From Deltaproteobacteria bacterium HGW-Deltaproteobacteria-3 (GTDB lineage Bacteria > Desulfobacterota > Desulfobulbia > Desulfobulbales > Desulfurivibrionaceae), in assembly GCA_002841785.1 (NCBI GenBank), contig PHAW01000003.1, positions 1 to 34,468 of the forward strand: a stretch of 34,468 nucleotides of DNA, read 5' to 3'. A program made the translations under genes and the position numbers. The notes under the pieces were generated by a model. That model made no database searches, was not told where the DNA came from, and worked only from the letters and a program-made list of their open reading frames with translations. Shown in pieces: positions 13,001-21,003 of the stretch. Every line of letters starts with the position of its first letter. Position 1 is the stretch's first letter.

Positions 13001-14186
13001 GCTCAGCCAACGCGCTAGCCAACACCTTGTCATCTTGCTCAGTTGCAGCCACGTCTTCAACACGAATGTCCGGGGTGATACCTTCCGGTGCCGAAGAGTG
13101 CCCCTTGGGGGTTCGCCAGCGAGCGGTAGTGAGCTTTACTGCCGACATGTCGTTCAGAAGCAGGATCGTTTGGATTGAGTCCTTGCCGAAGGTGGGCGTA
13201 CCGATAATGAGTGCCCGCTGGTAATCCTGCAAGGCACCCGCCACGATTTCTGATCCTGCCGCAGACTGGTCATTGACCAGCACGACCAAGGGAAGGTGCC
13301 TCACCTCGTCGGATAGTTTCCCTCGCTCGCGTTTATCTCCCCTGGAGAGAATATCATTGTTGCCTTTGTATTCCTGGGTGGCGTCCTTCGTTTGGCCTTC
13401 GGTGGAGAGCAGGAGGGTATTGTTGGGCAGGAAGGCCCCGGCGAGCGCAATTGCCTGGTCGAGCAGCCCGCCTGGATTGTCACGTAGATCGAGCGCCAAA
13501 CCGTTCAGTGTCCCCTGGTTCTGCCTGTATAGGGATTGCACGGCCTCGACGAATTTTTCCAGGGTATTGCGGGGGAAGGCCCGAACTTTGATATAGCCGT
13601 AGCCCGGCTCCAAAAGTCTGGAGTTGACGGTCTGATAGGCGACGATCTTGCGAGTCAGAGTAAATTCCAGTGGCGAATTCACGCCCTCGCGCTTGATGGT
13701 AAGACGAATTTTCGTATCAGACTTGCCTCGCAAGTGTTTAGCAACCTCGGAGAGCGACAATTTGCCGATGGGCTTCCCATCAATCTTGGTGATGACATCA
13801 CCCCGGTGGATGCCCGCCTCGATGGCTGGCGAATCGTCGAGGGCGGACACGACCTGGTGGCGATCATTCTTTATCCTAAGCTCAAGACCCACCCCCGCCG
13901 AATTTTCCGAATCGCTGAACATTTCACTGAATGCCTCGCCTTCCAGATATTCTGAATAGGGATCCAGTTTGGCCATACCCGCCAGGCATGCATTGAACAG
14001 CCGCTTATCATCGACAGGATCAACATAGGCGTCCTTAATCCGCCTCGAGAGCTCTCGATAAACTTTCCATTCTTCTGGTGTGAGGGGAGATATATCTTGG
14101 TGTGGCTCTTCTGCCAATACTGGTGAAATAGAGATGGGCAGCACCAAGACGAGCATTACCGCGATAACCAACAGACGTAGTTTCAT
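12945..14186 (-). CDS. Exported S41 C-terminal processing protease-like protein with PDZ domain
   Basis: A 413-aa CtpA-type protein: signal peptide (1-25, ending PVLAEE), helical N-domain with DPYSEYL, PDZ domain ~95-170 (GVGLELRIKND, GIHRGDVITKIDGKPI), then the S41 core (LALDLRDNPGGLLDQAI, SAAGSEIVAGALQDYQRALIIGTPTFGK). Asp321 and Lys335 match the catalytic Asp and Lys, but the residue 25 before Lys, normally the nucleophilic Ser, is Ala310; Ser308 and Ser312 flank it. The last ~16 residues come from IS3 DNA read out of frame, so the native C-terminus is lost. The start at 14186 has AGGAGAAGG upstream. It probably acted in envelope protein processing. Confidence 0.85.
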   Translation of the reverse strand: MKLRLLVIAVMLVLVLPISISPVLAEEPHQDISPLTPEEWKVYRELSRRIKDAYVDPVDDKRLFNACLAGMAKLDPYSEYLEGEAFSEMFSDSENSAGVGLELRIKNDRHQVVSALDDSPAIEAGIHRGDVITKIDGKPIGKLSLSEVAKHLRGKSDTKIRLTIKREGVNSPLEFTLTRKIVAYQTVNSRLLEPGYGYIKVRAFPRNTLEKFVEAVQSLYRQNQGTLNGLALDLRDNPGGLLDQAIALAGAFLPNNTLLLSTEGQTKDATQEYKGNNDILSRGDKRERGKLSDEVRHLPLVVLVNDQSAAGSEIVAGALQDYQRALIIGTPTFGKDSIQTILLLNDMSAVKLTTARWRTPKGHSSAPEGITPDIRVEDVAATEQDDKVLASALAELKLLRQRPHGKFLGYTEK

Positions 14187-14224
14187 GCCCTTCTCCTGTG
14201 TGACCTTTTTAGGAAATGAATGTA

Positions 14225-14569
14225 TTAGTTTGTGCACCACGCTTTATTCAGTCCTGGAGTAATCTCATTTAAAGCAGATCTTACAAAATCATCAATCATG
14301 TTATCAACACAAGATGTGCTTGCACCACAAGACTGCATACACTGAAATGTGTAATTTGATTCCCATGACCCATCAAGCATTTTTGAGATTTGTGCTTTTT
14401 TGGCGGAGGTAATGTTCTTGCCAGTGACTTCTCTGCATATCGTCTGCATTTTTTCCTGAACTCTGGCTAAAGCTACGCCCTTAAAATCTCCACATGTCCT
14501 GGCAGAAGCAGTTACAGGAATAGCGCATACAAAAACAAATATAAAGAACATGAATTTTATTAATTTCAT
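14225..14569 (-). CDS. Small secreted cysteine-containing protein
   Basis: A 114-aa protein not recognised as a named family. It has a clear signal peptide (KLIKFMFFIFVFVCAIPVTASA, about residues 1-22) and six cysteines after it, in a mostly helical mature part (TCGDFKG, MQTIC, QCMQSCGASTSCVDNM, AWCTN). The even number of cysteines suggests disulphides outside the cytoplasm. GAGGAGAG precedes the ATG. It lies 38 bases upstream of the S41-PDZ gene on the same strand and may share its transcript. Confidence 0.75.
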   Translation of the reverse strand: MKLIKFMFFIFVFVCAIPVTASARTCGDFKGVALARVQEKMQTICREVTGKNITSAKKAQISKMLDGSWESNYTFQCMQSCGASTSCVDNMIDDFVRSALNEITPGLNKAWCTN

Positions 14570-14782
14570 TTACTTCTCTCCTCGATATGAAAGCAATTTT
14601 TTGTTTCCAACTCTACTTGCGCTGAACAGACTCACCCGGTAATTTCAATTTATCCTTTCACTGCACTCATAGTCTTTGATTCATTTATATCTCCGATGCC
14701 CCGATAGAAAAAAAATAAGCCTGACGGGGTAAGCAGGCAAACCCTGGATATAATGCCCCTATTGCAAAGGTCGCCATCTGTT

Positions 14783-15595
14783 TCAATCGCACGCAGACGC
14801 TTCTCTGCTCACCTCAAAGGGTAACACCAACCGAAATCCAAGCACATCGGAACGGAACCCTGGCTCCCGACGCAGACGATTCGAGGCCCGTGCCCCCACA
14901 TGGTTAGTGCCCCAACTGCCGCCGCGAAAAACGCGATGTTCCCCTGTCTGTGGCCCTTGAGGATTACGACAGGGGCTGGCAGCGTAATAATGCGCACCGT
15001 ACCAGTCCTGCACCCATTCCCAAACATTGCCGGTCATGTCGTAGAGGCCGAAGGGGTTAGGTTTCTTCTCCCCCACTGGGCCACTCTGCCTTACCGAATT
15101 CTCCGCAAAACGGGCATACTCTTGCAACTCAAACCGGTTGTCCGTCCCGGCCCAAGTCTGCCCCTGACCGCCACGGGCAGCGTATTCCCATTCCGCTTCG
15201 GTGGGCAGGCGGTAGTTCCGACCGGTCAGGGTGTTCAGGCGGGTGATGAAAACCTGCGCATCATCCCACGACACCTGCTCTACCGGACAATTCCCGCCGC
15301 ACTTCTTATTGGCTGAAGGGTTCTCGTCCATGACCAACTGCCATTGTCCCTGAGTCACTTCGTGTTTGCCAATGGAGAAAGCTTCCAGGCACACCTGATG
15401 TGCCGGTTTTTCATCGTCGAAGGCATACCCATCGGCCTTGGTGTCCCCCCTGCGGAAACAACCACCAGGAATAGCCACAAACTCTATGTCGGGTAATATA
15501 CTGACGGTATTATCCCTAGCGCCCTCCGGCTGTCCAGCAAAACAAGGGGCAGCGACTAATAGCAAGGCGAGAGACAGGAGAAAACATTTTCGCAT
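14783..15595 (-). CDS. Exported SUMF1/FGE-sulfatase-domain protein
   Basis: A 270-aa protein: signal peptide (RKCFLLSLALLLVAAPCFAG), then a full SUMF1-type domain (FVAIPGGCFRRG, SIGKHEVTQGQWQ, PVEQVSWDDAQVFI, YRLPTEAEWEYAARGG, YDMTGNVWEWVQDWY, FRGGSW, RREPGFRSDVLGFRLV). Formylglycine-generating enzymes need a Cys pair after RGGS; here the segment reads GTNHVGARASN, so FGE activity is not expected. Such domains often act as lectin- or ligand-binding modules in surface or secreted proteins. It stands alone between small secreted genes, with no sulfatase nearby. Confidence 0.88.
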   Translation of the reverse strand: MRKCFLLSLALLLVAAPCFAGQPEGARDNTVSILPDIEFVAIPGGCFRRGDTKADGYAFDDEKPAHQVCLEAFSIGKHEVTQGQWQLVMDENPSANKKCGGNCPVEQVSWDDAQVFITRLNTLTGRNYRLPTEAEWEYAARGGQGQTWAGTDNRFELQEYARFAENSVRQSGPVGEKKPNPFGLYDMTGNVWEWVQDWYGAHYYAASPCRNPQGPQTGEHRVFRGGSWGTNHVGARASNRLRREPGFRSDVLGFRLVLPFEVSREASACD

Positions 15596-15645
15596 GGGAG
15601 GGGTGCTTCCTCTGGTGGGCTATTTGTTCAAACTAATATGCGAAT

Positions 15646-15687
15646 GGGGCGTTGTTGATTCGTCGACCAACATATCAACAACGCCCC
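15646..15687. repeat. Perfect 14-bp palindrome resembling a REP sequence
   Basis: GGGGCGTTGTTGAT (15646-15659) pairs perfectly with ATCAACAACGCCCC (15674-15687) around a 14-base loop. The arm resembles the GGGGACGTTGATT end of the RAYT element and the sequence at 22139-22163. It lies between a SUMF1 gene and a small secreted gene and could be a REP hairpin handled by the RAYT. Confidence 0.65.
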
Positions 15688-15733
15688 GCTTGAAGCCCTC
15701 TGATTCATTGGTTCATGAGAGAGGTGGGATCAA

Positions 15734-15976
15734 TTACTCACCACAAGCTTTACGGATGGCCACATTCTTTGAAGATTCATAAAAATAACCAGATGGTCCT
15801 TTAACAATAAATATACCATCGGAGCCCTTGTTGTTTCCGCCAAAGTATCCCCCATTGTCACATTTGCCAGAAAAATTACCATCATTATCGTTTGTTATTA
15901 AAGTATACGCGTATGCGTAGGAAGCAAGTAGAACGAACAAAAAGACAATGGCTGCAACTGTTTTTATTTTCAGCAT
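15734..15976 (-). CDS. Small secreted Gly/Asn-rich protein
   Basis: An 80-aa protein with a signal peptide (LKIKTVAAIVFLFVLLASYAYA) and a mature part of ~58 residues rich in Gly, Asn and Asp (NDNDGNFSGKC, NGGYFGGNNKGSDGIF) that could bind calcium. It ends IRKACGE, much like the end of the 192-aa secreted protein at 18938-19516. The start at 15976 was chosen because AAGGAGA precedes it and the signal peptide begins there. Function unknown. Confidence 0.7.
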   Translation of the reverse strand: MLKIKTVAAIVFLFVLLASYAYAYTLITNDNDGNFSGKCDNGGYFGGNNKGSDGIFIVKGPSGYFYESSKNVAIRKACGE

Positions 15977-16175
15977 AGCGTGAATCTCCTTACATATTAT
16001 AGTGTTATTGGTCGATTCGGCTGGGGAGGATAAATATCCATCACTGTTCAAGCCTACTTCAGTTTTCCTTGCACTTGATCTCCACCTTGACGATGTGGCT
16101 GCATGCTGCCGTCTTATATTATTTTAACCGCCCTATTCCCCCAAAAGGCATAACCTTATTTCTTATTTTTTCAAT

Positions 16176-16649
16176 TTACCTTTGTTTCTCCTCGCAACTT
16201 ATGGAACCAGACCTCATGGTCGTTCCCTTATAAAGACCTCCTTGAACATGTGCTTTAGAACAGATTTTTTTTGCCTCATCTTCAGCACGACTCTGAGCTT
16301 GGTAAGACTCATCGGCTTTAACTATAATCTTCATTTTTTCTGTGCTATCATACATAACAAAGCCATCCCCCCTGCATGAAAAGCTACATTCATAGTAGCG
16401 ATTCCCATTTCCTTTGGTTCTTTCTGCCTGATATTGTCTTGACGATTCTGCTGCTGTTGCCACCCGCCCTCCATCAACTTCATTAAAATTCCCGATGTAC
16501 TTACTCCCCTCGCTCCTCACCCCTTGAATGGTATATGATTTGGTCAGCGGCCTACCGGGGCGTTTAAGATCACTAAAATTGATATCCTGGGCTCCAACTG
16601 GAGCAGCAATAAGCACACACAGTAAAATCCAGAGAATATGGCGCATCAT
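16176..16649 (-). CDS. Small secreted protein of the OmpA operon
   Basis: A 157-aa protein of unknown family. Signal peptide MMRHILWILLCVLIAAPVGA; mature part with CSFSCRGDGFVMYD and KKICSK, suggesting disulphides. Its ATG overlaps the stop of the 456-aa gene (four-base ATGA overlap), so translation is coupled and the two products likely act together. It is the third gene of an ompA-456 aa-157 aa operon. Confidence 0.75.
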   Translation of the reverse strand: MMRHILWILLCVLIAAPVGAQDINFSDLKRPGRPLTKSYTIQGVRSEGSKYIGNFNEVDGGRVATAAESSRQYQAERTKGNGNRYYECSFSCRGDGFVMYDSTEKMKIIVKADESYQAQSRAEDEAKKICSKAHVQGGLYKGTTMRSGSISCEEKQR

Positions 16650-18016
16650 TTCTGCAACTCCATGCTTTTGTATGAGATGGATACATTTGCATCGCCAGTT
16701 GCCCAACTGGCACTGTACCCACCTGCGGAACCACGTTCAAAAAAAGCAACCCGCATAGTACCTAGGCTAACAGGTATGGTCGCCGTATAATGAGGGGGCT
16801 TCAGTATAACCGTATAATCATTTGAGACTACTTCGTCATCACGACCATCGAAATTTCCAAGCCACGCTGACCGCCGCTGCCCCTGACGCGGGAGCTTTAG
16901 AGTACTCGCAATATTAACCTTGTACTTTCCATGCGTAAGCATAATTGGTGCGCCCTTTTTGTTGGCGTGGACAGTCAGGGTGCCTTGCACGGAGCGCACA
17001 GCCGTGAAATTATACTTGCATGCAAGCCAGCAGGAGCCCTCGTGGGTATTAGTGCTGCTTTTATCCAGCTTGAGATCAAAATCGAGTAATCGACTTTTAT
17101 CCACCAATGTTGCAACAGCCATATGCTCTATCATGGCTTTATGCTCTTCGGTGCGGGCGAGTTTGCTGGCCATGTTAGCGTCCCGAGGATCCTGGATCAG
17201 GAGGTAGGCATTGTAATAGCCTTCGAAAGTCTGTTGTGCTCGCATGAGTTGAATCAATTTCATGAAAACTTGAGGAGCCCGTTTATCGGGATCGTTTTGG
17301 GCAAATTCGACAAGAAAATCTTTCATCGTTTCCGGAGAGGTGGCCGCCTGATATGAAGCGTCGTAGCGTTCTCGAAAACGTGGATCTATTTTTTCAAAAT
17401 AGGCGGAAAAAAGTCCATTCCAGTTCAAGTGCCGGAGAGAAAAAGGATGGTAGTCGTCCACCGGCTCCATCAGCAAATAAAGTGTTTCACCCGGATTGAG
17501 AACCAGCGCAGAGCCGCCACGACGATCTCGTAACTCTGTCACGCCATCAAAGGCAATGAGGTTTTTCCTTACGCCTCTAAACCCAAGAAGGTGCAGCGTA
17601 TCCCCACGCATAACCGCACTGTACTTATTTCCCTTGCGTGGCAACCCCAAGATTTCCAAAAGAGTTGCCTTCTCTCCAACCCACACTCGTTCGAGTCGCA
17701 CGGCGGGATTTTCATTATTTTCGCGATATGCTTCTGAATCCATATGCAGAACATGCTCGCGCGCTCCTGGATTTTCCGCCTTAAAGCGTTTTAAGAGGGC
17801 CTTTGAGAGATCTGCATCGACGGTCTCAACCTCACCCGGGTCCTCCTTAACCTGTGCCTCAACCTGCTCAAGTTTTTTCTGCACCTCATCGCTGCTTGCT
17901 GGTTCTTGCGAAAAAGCTGGCAGTTGGGAAAACATCAGCAAACTGCACACCACGCACAATACGACGGCGGGAGTCTTCCTTGCCCAAATTAAAGGAAACC
18001 TTTCTCGCCAGATCAT
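16646..18016 (-). CDS. Large exported protein of unknown function in the OmpA operon
   Basis: A 456-aa protein. Signal peptide at ~14-36 (PAVVLCVVCSLLMFSQLPAFSQ), then a charged helical segment (EVQKKLEQVEAQVKEDPGEVE), a middle domain with a GDTLHLLGFRGVRK core, a helical stretch with repeated Ala/Arg, and a C-terminal beta-rich part (GTLTVHANKKGAPIML, TATIPVSLGTMRVAFF) with two cysteines in CWLACKYNF. No named family was recognised. It overlaps the ompA stop by four bases (ATGA) and the following gene by four bases, a tightly coupled three-gene unit. A role with the OmpA lipoprotein in the periplasm is likely but unproved. Confidence 0.78.
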   Translation of the reverse strand: MIWRERFPLIWARKTPAVVLCVVCSLLMFSQLPAFSQEPASSDEVQKKLEQVEAQVKEDPGEVETVDADLSKALLKRFKAENPGAREHVLHMDSEAYRENNENPAVRLERVWVGEKATLLEILGLPRKGNKYSAVMRGDTLHLLGFRGVRKNLIAFDGVTELRDRRGGSALVLNPGETLYLLMEPVDDYHPFSLRHLNWNGLFSAYFEKIDPRFRERYDASYQAATSPETMKDFLVEFAQNDPDKRAPQVFMKLIQLMRAQQTFEGYYNAYLLIQDPRDANMASKLARTEEHKAMIEHMAVATLVDKSRLLDFDLKLDKSSTNTHEGSCWLACKYNFTAVRSVQGTLTVHANKKGAPIMLTHGKYKVNIASTLKLPRQGQRRSAWLGNFDGRDDEVVSNDYTVILKPPHYTATIPVSLGTMRVAFFERGSAGGYSASWATGDANVSISYKSMELQK

Positions 18017-18606
18017 TCGTCTTTTTTCCCACCGAATACATTTTTAATGAACCCGCTTGCGTCTTTCAGAAAGCGGTCAAGACCTTCGGCAAGTTGATCC
18101 GCCAAGGACGTTCCACCTATATTTTCAACCGATTCTCCCAGCACGATAATTTCTGTACGACGATTGGCCTGCCTTCCATCTGGTGTGGCATTGTCTGCAA
18201 CCGGCTTGTTCATGCCAAGCCCTTGCGCCTGAATCCGTGCGGCAGGAAGTCCCTTCGCAACGAACGCCTGCTTCACTGCATTGGCGCGACGGGTGGAAAG
18301 GTTTTGATTGTATTCTGCACCACCCACGCTGTCGGTATGTCCTTCCACCAGGACATTGGCCTTGGTTTTTTCTTTGAGGATTTTCACCACCCGATCAATA
18401 AACACCATGCCATCACTTTTGATTTCCGACTTGCCCGTGTCAAACAAAATGCGCTCGTCCGAGGTAATCTGGGCACCTCGAGTCGTTTGCGTAACCTTGA
18501 CCGCACTCTTTTTCGCTTGGTCATAATCGGGGTTGACGCCATTGCTCCCGGTTGTAACGCAGCCTGCCAGGAAAAAAACTAAACCAATTGCAATAAAGCT
18601 TCTCAT
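18013..18606 (-). CDS. OmpA-family peptidoglycan-binding lipoprotein
   Basis: A 197-aa lipoprotein. Lipobox LAGC with Cys16 as acylation site; a short linker; then an OmpA-C domain at ~50-155 (ILFDTGKSEIKSDG, VLVEGHTDSVGGAEYNQNLSTRRANAV, GLGMNKPVADN, QANRRTEIIV) that binds the peptide stem of peptidoglycan. A helical tail follows (LADQLAEGLDRFLKD). AGAAGGAG precedes the start. First gene of a coupled operon with two unknown exported proteins. It anchors something to the outer membrane and wall, most likely its operon partners. Confidence 0.9.
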   Translation of the reverse strand: MRSFIAIGLVFFLAGCVTTGSNGVNPDYDQAKKSAVKVTQTTRGAQITSDERILFDTGKSEIKSDGMVFIDRVVKILKEKTKANVLVEGHTDSVGGAEYNQNLSTRRANAVKQAFVAKGLPAARIQAQGLGMNKPVADNATPDGRQANRRTEIIVLGESVENIGGTSLADQLAEGLDRFLKDASGFIKNVFGGKKDE

Positions 18607-18655
18607 GCCAATCTCCTTCTCTGATCATTGTTATTTGTAGATATCCATACCCGTT

Positions 18656-18697
18656 GGGGACGTTGATTCACAGAATGCTTTCTTATCTGATCCCGTC
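18656..18697 (-). repeat. Solo RAYT 3'-end repeat
   Basis: Forty-two bases match the RAYT element end at 10840-10881 with few differences, same orientation, without a transposase. It sits between the OmpA operon start and the IS3 orfA fragment. Confidence 0.75.
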
Positions 18698-18719
18698 TGA
18701 TGCCGGTCGGAAATAATGG

Positions 18720-18864
18720 AGACCAAATCGTTCACGCCGCAGAGAAGATCTTTTGTAATACCGAGATGCTCGGCTACTTCGGTGGCTGTTCGACCCGGCT
18801 CCTCTGACAACCGAACCGCATTACGTTTAAAATCTGGATCGTATTTCCTGCGTTCTAAATTCAT
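18720..18864 (-). pseudogene. IS3-family transposase orfA fragment
   Basis: Minus-strand reading opens MNLERRKYDPDFKRNAVRL then EEPGRTATEVAEHLGITKDLL, the N-terminal helix-turn-helix of IS3 orfA. After about 40 codons it breaks off at a junction and runs into the RAYT end repeat. Together with the orfB fragment at 12904-13000, the two pieces lie in the order and orientation of one IS3 element split by the OmpA-to-S41 block. Confidence 0.85.
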
Positions 18865-18937
18865 GGCACCCTCCTGTCATTGTCTCTAACAATGACTTAA
18901 CCGAGCGTCCACTATTTCATAGCAGGATCAGACCTGA

Positions 18938-19516
18938 TTAGTCACGCCCTCCGCATGCTTTTCGCAAAGCTGACTCGACACCGATGCCTGCTTCAGTACC
19001 GGCGGTCTTTCCTCCGCCCCATGAATATATGTTTTTGTTATTGTGTTGAACATTTACAAAAACTTTCTCTCCACCAAGGCACTCAGCATGATAGGAATCA
19101 TAAGAAGATTCATGCACCGGATACTTCCCAGGTATGGTTTTGAATTTTCCAGTTTGTGAAGTCGTGTTTACTACATTGGCGGCAAGAGTCCAATAAACTA
19201 CTCCACCCCCTGCCGGATCATCAAAAATGAACCCATAGTAATTTTCCCCATTCGACTTTCCTGATTTTTGTATTTTGATCGGCGTATTCGTTGTTGTTTC
19301 CAAGATGGAGCACTCCCCCATACCGATCTGAAGCTTTATTAAGGCCATCCTAACCCCTTCTCTGTCTTTTTTTGTAGCAGGAAGCGTAAGCCCCTGGATG
19401 GTCTTTTCAGAAGAACAAGCTAAAGCTTCCGGCTTCAAATTCGTTCCTGCGATCGATGACGCAGGATACAAAAACATAAGCGATATCAGATAGAAGACGG
19501 ATACATTTTTTTTCAT
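18938..19516 (-). CDS. Secreted protein with RKACG tail
   Basis: A 192-aa protein with a signal peptide (KKNVSVFYLISLMFLYPASSIAG) and no recognised family. Mature part: LACSSEKTIQGLTL, ENYYGFIFDDPAGGGVVYW, KVFVNVQHNNKNIYSWGGG, ending ALRKACGGRD. Cysteines are few (three), so at least one disulphide is possible. The tail resembles the end of the 80-aa protein at 15734. AGAGGTG precedes the ATG at 19516; the longer frame upstream lacks a signal peptide at its start and was rejected. Confidence 0.75.
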   Translation of the reverse strand: MKKNVSVFYLISLMFLYPASSIAGTNLKPEALACSSEKTIQGLTLPATKKDREGVRMALIKLQIGMGECSILETTTNTPIKIQKSGKSNGENYYGFIFDDPAGGGVVYWTLAANVVNTTSQTGKFKTIPGKYPVHESSYDSYHAECLGGEKVFVNVQHNNKNIYSWGGGKTAGTEAGIGVESALRKACGGRD

Positions 19517-19925
19517 TTTGACACCTCTGTTCTGTAATTTCGATAACGGATTGGACTCGATAAGATGGTGCATTAGAGAAAACACTATTTTAGTAATTCA
19601 TTAAATTTCCCCTCTCTGTCATGGTTCTATATGGAAACAAAACCTTAACAAGGTCGGTTAAATCCGGTGCGTTTTCTTTTTCCTGCAGCTACTGGCTGTT
19701 GTTGAGTTGAAAAACTTTGACCTATCCACAAAAATCCTCCAAGATTAAGTAAAAAATTCACTTTCTTGCCTGCGGGGCTGAACAGAATCCGGCACCGCCC
19801 AGACCACGGGCGGGAGAAACTAGGAGCGAAAGCTTCGCCGATAGCGGGCAAAAAAATGGTTCACGTCATTCTCAAAAAGGCGGCGAAGCGCAAATACGCA
19901 GCCCGAAGATTCTTTATCATGGACT
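19517..19925. other. Gene-free stretch before the MotA-like operon end
   Basis: No convincing gene. A minus-strand 23-codon frame opens after GGAGG with GTG near 19738 but has nothing else to support it. The region is AT-rich near 19570-19660 and 19740-19770. A promoter for the 192-aa secreted gene should lie at its left part but no clear -35/-10 pair was chosen. Confidence 0.4.
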
Positions 19926-20489
19926 TTATTTCGACAACAGTTCGTCATCTGTTGCCATTGTTCCTGTATCCAGGCTGGCGAAAAAGACAGACATCTCCTC
20001 GTACAAAGAATCCCTGTCATACTCATCTGAAGGTCGCCCCGTAAGCTTCCGAAGCCAAGCTTCCCATGCTGCACTCTCTGGCCGGATGGCAACGGGAATG
20101 ACCTGCCTGGCAAGTTCAGCCGCCACCCATGGCGACTCGCCAATAGAAATGGCCCACAGGAAGGTCTGCGCAGTCTCGGCAAGGCGCAATTCATCCCCAG
20201 TCCACTCCCCATGCCTCACCATAAGGGCCAAGGATCGCTCAATCACCACAGGGTTATCCACCCCCATAAAAAACAGTCGAAAAATGTCAGCCACAGCATT
20301 GTACAGTCGGACCTGGGCGGGATCAAATCCACCCACCTGCACAAACAGCGGAGAATCAGGAAGGTTTTCGATGTGCTCCTCAAGGGACACCATGCCCATT
20401 TTATGCATCAGGCGAGTCATCAGATAGAGCACGCCGACCAGCCGCTGATAATGGGCCAGATCGGAGGGTTTAGTTTTTCGACTCAGCAT
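19926..20489 (-). CDS. Soluble protein resembling the MotA cytoplasmic torque loop
   Basis: A 187-aa protein without membrane segments. Residues ~25-90 resemble the cytoplasmic loop of the flagellar stator MotA: KMGMVSLEEHIENLPDSPLF matches E. coli MotA QMGMFSLERDIENPRESEIF, followed by ADIFRLFFMGVDNPVVIE versus VDYLRLIISGHMNTFEIE. The Glu equivalent to MotA Glu98 is kept; the Arg90 position is His. The remaining half is not recognised. MotA's loop contacts FliG, and the gene directly upstream, overlapping by a few bases, encodes a FliG C-domain-like protein. No channel helices are present in this protein. Similarity was judged by eye. Confidence 0.65.
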   Translation of the reverse strand: MLSRKTKPSDLAHYQRLVGVLYLMTRLMHKMGMVSLEEHIENLPDSPLFVQVGGFDPAQVRLYNAVADIFRLFFMGVDNPVVIERSLALMVRHGEWTGDELRLAETAQTFLWAISIGESPWVAAELARQVIPVAIRPESAAWEAWLRKLTGRPSDEYDRDSLYEEMSVFFASLDTGTMATDDELLSK

Positions 20490-21003
20490 GTGATTTGGCC
20501 CTCCTGCTGCAATCTGTCCACGATGCCCATTATTTCAGCCAGCGCTTCCCTGCCCCGGATGGCAACGGGTTCGAGAACAGTGTCTGGATCTTGCCCATAG
20601 TAGCGTTCATTGAGGTCCTCCAACAGGATAGCAATAACCCGCGTGCTTACATTGCGGAACACTGCCTGGGCAATTTCGAGGTTTTTCAGATACCACAAGG
20701 CTGTGGTCAGGCTGTCGCTTTGCACCTGGCGTAACAGGATTTGCCAGGAGCGGTCATCAAGGGAAAGAAGCCGCTCCCCGCTCTGACGAAAGCTGCCCTC
20801 GATCTCGGGCCGCGTGAGCGCAAACTTGAGCTGCGGCAGCAGGGCCTCCGCTTGGGTAGCCAAGGCGCGCATGGACATCTCGGAAAGGATCATGGAAATC
20901 TCTACGCTTTGCTGGGTGCAGTTCAGGACAAATTCGGAGCTGTCCTTCACCTTGGTAAGCCTGATGCCAGGTGCTGTATGGTCAGGCGGATTTCCGTGTT
21001 CAT
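20483..21003 (-). pseudogene. FliG C-terminal-domain-like protein (5' frameshift)
   Basis: From ATG 20893 the intact frame gives 136 aa. The region LLSLDDRSWQILLRQV, then TALWYLKNL, FRNVSTRVIAILLEDL and IVDRLQQEGQI follows FliG-C closely (LDDRSIQ..LREV, ALKGA, NMSKRAAEML.EDL, RLEEEGEI). The Asp-Asp and the Arg nine residues later match the torque-helix residues Asp288, Asp289 and Arg297 of E. coli FliG. The likely original start is ATG 21003, since a related copy at 21648-21776 is open from there; a one-base loss near 20965-20980 shifts this copy. Translation may now start at 20893. It overlaps the MotA-like gene downstream. Confidence 0.65.

Noticed and set aside
14783-15595. Formylglycine-generating enzyme for sulfatases
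   Set aside because: The SUMF1 fold is there but the catalytic cysteines after RGGS are absent, and no sulfatase gene is nearby.
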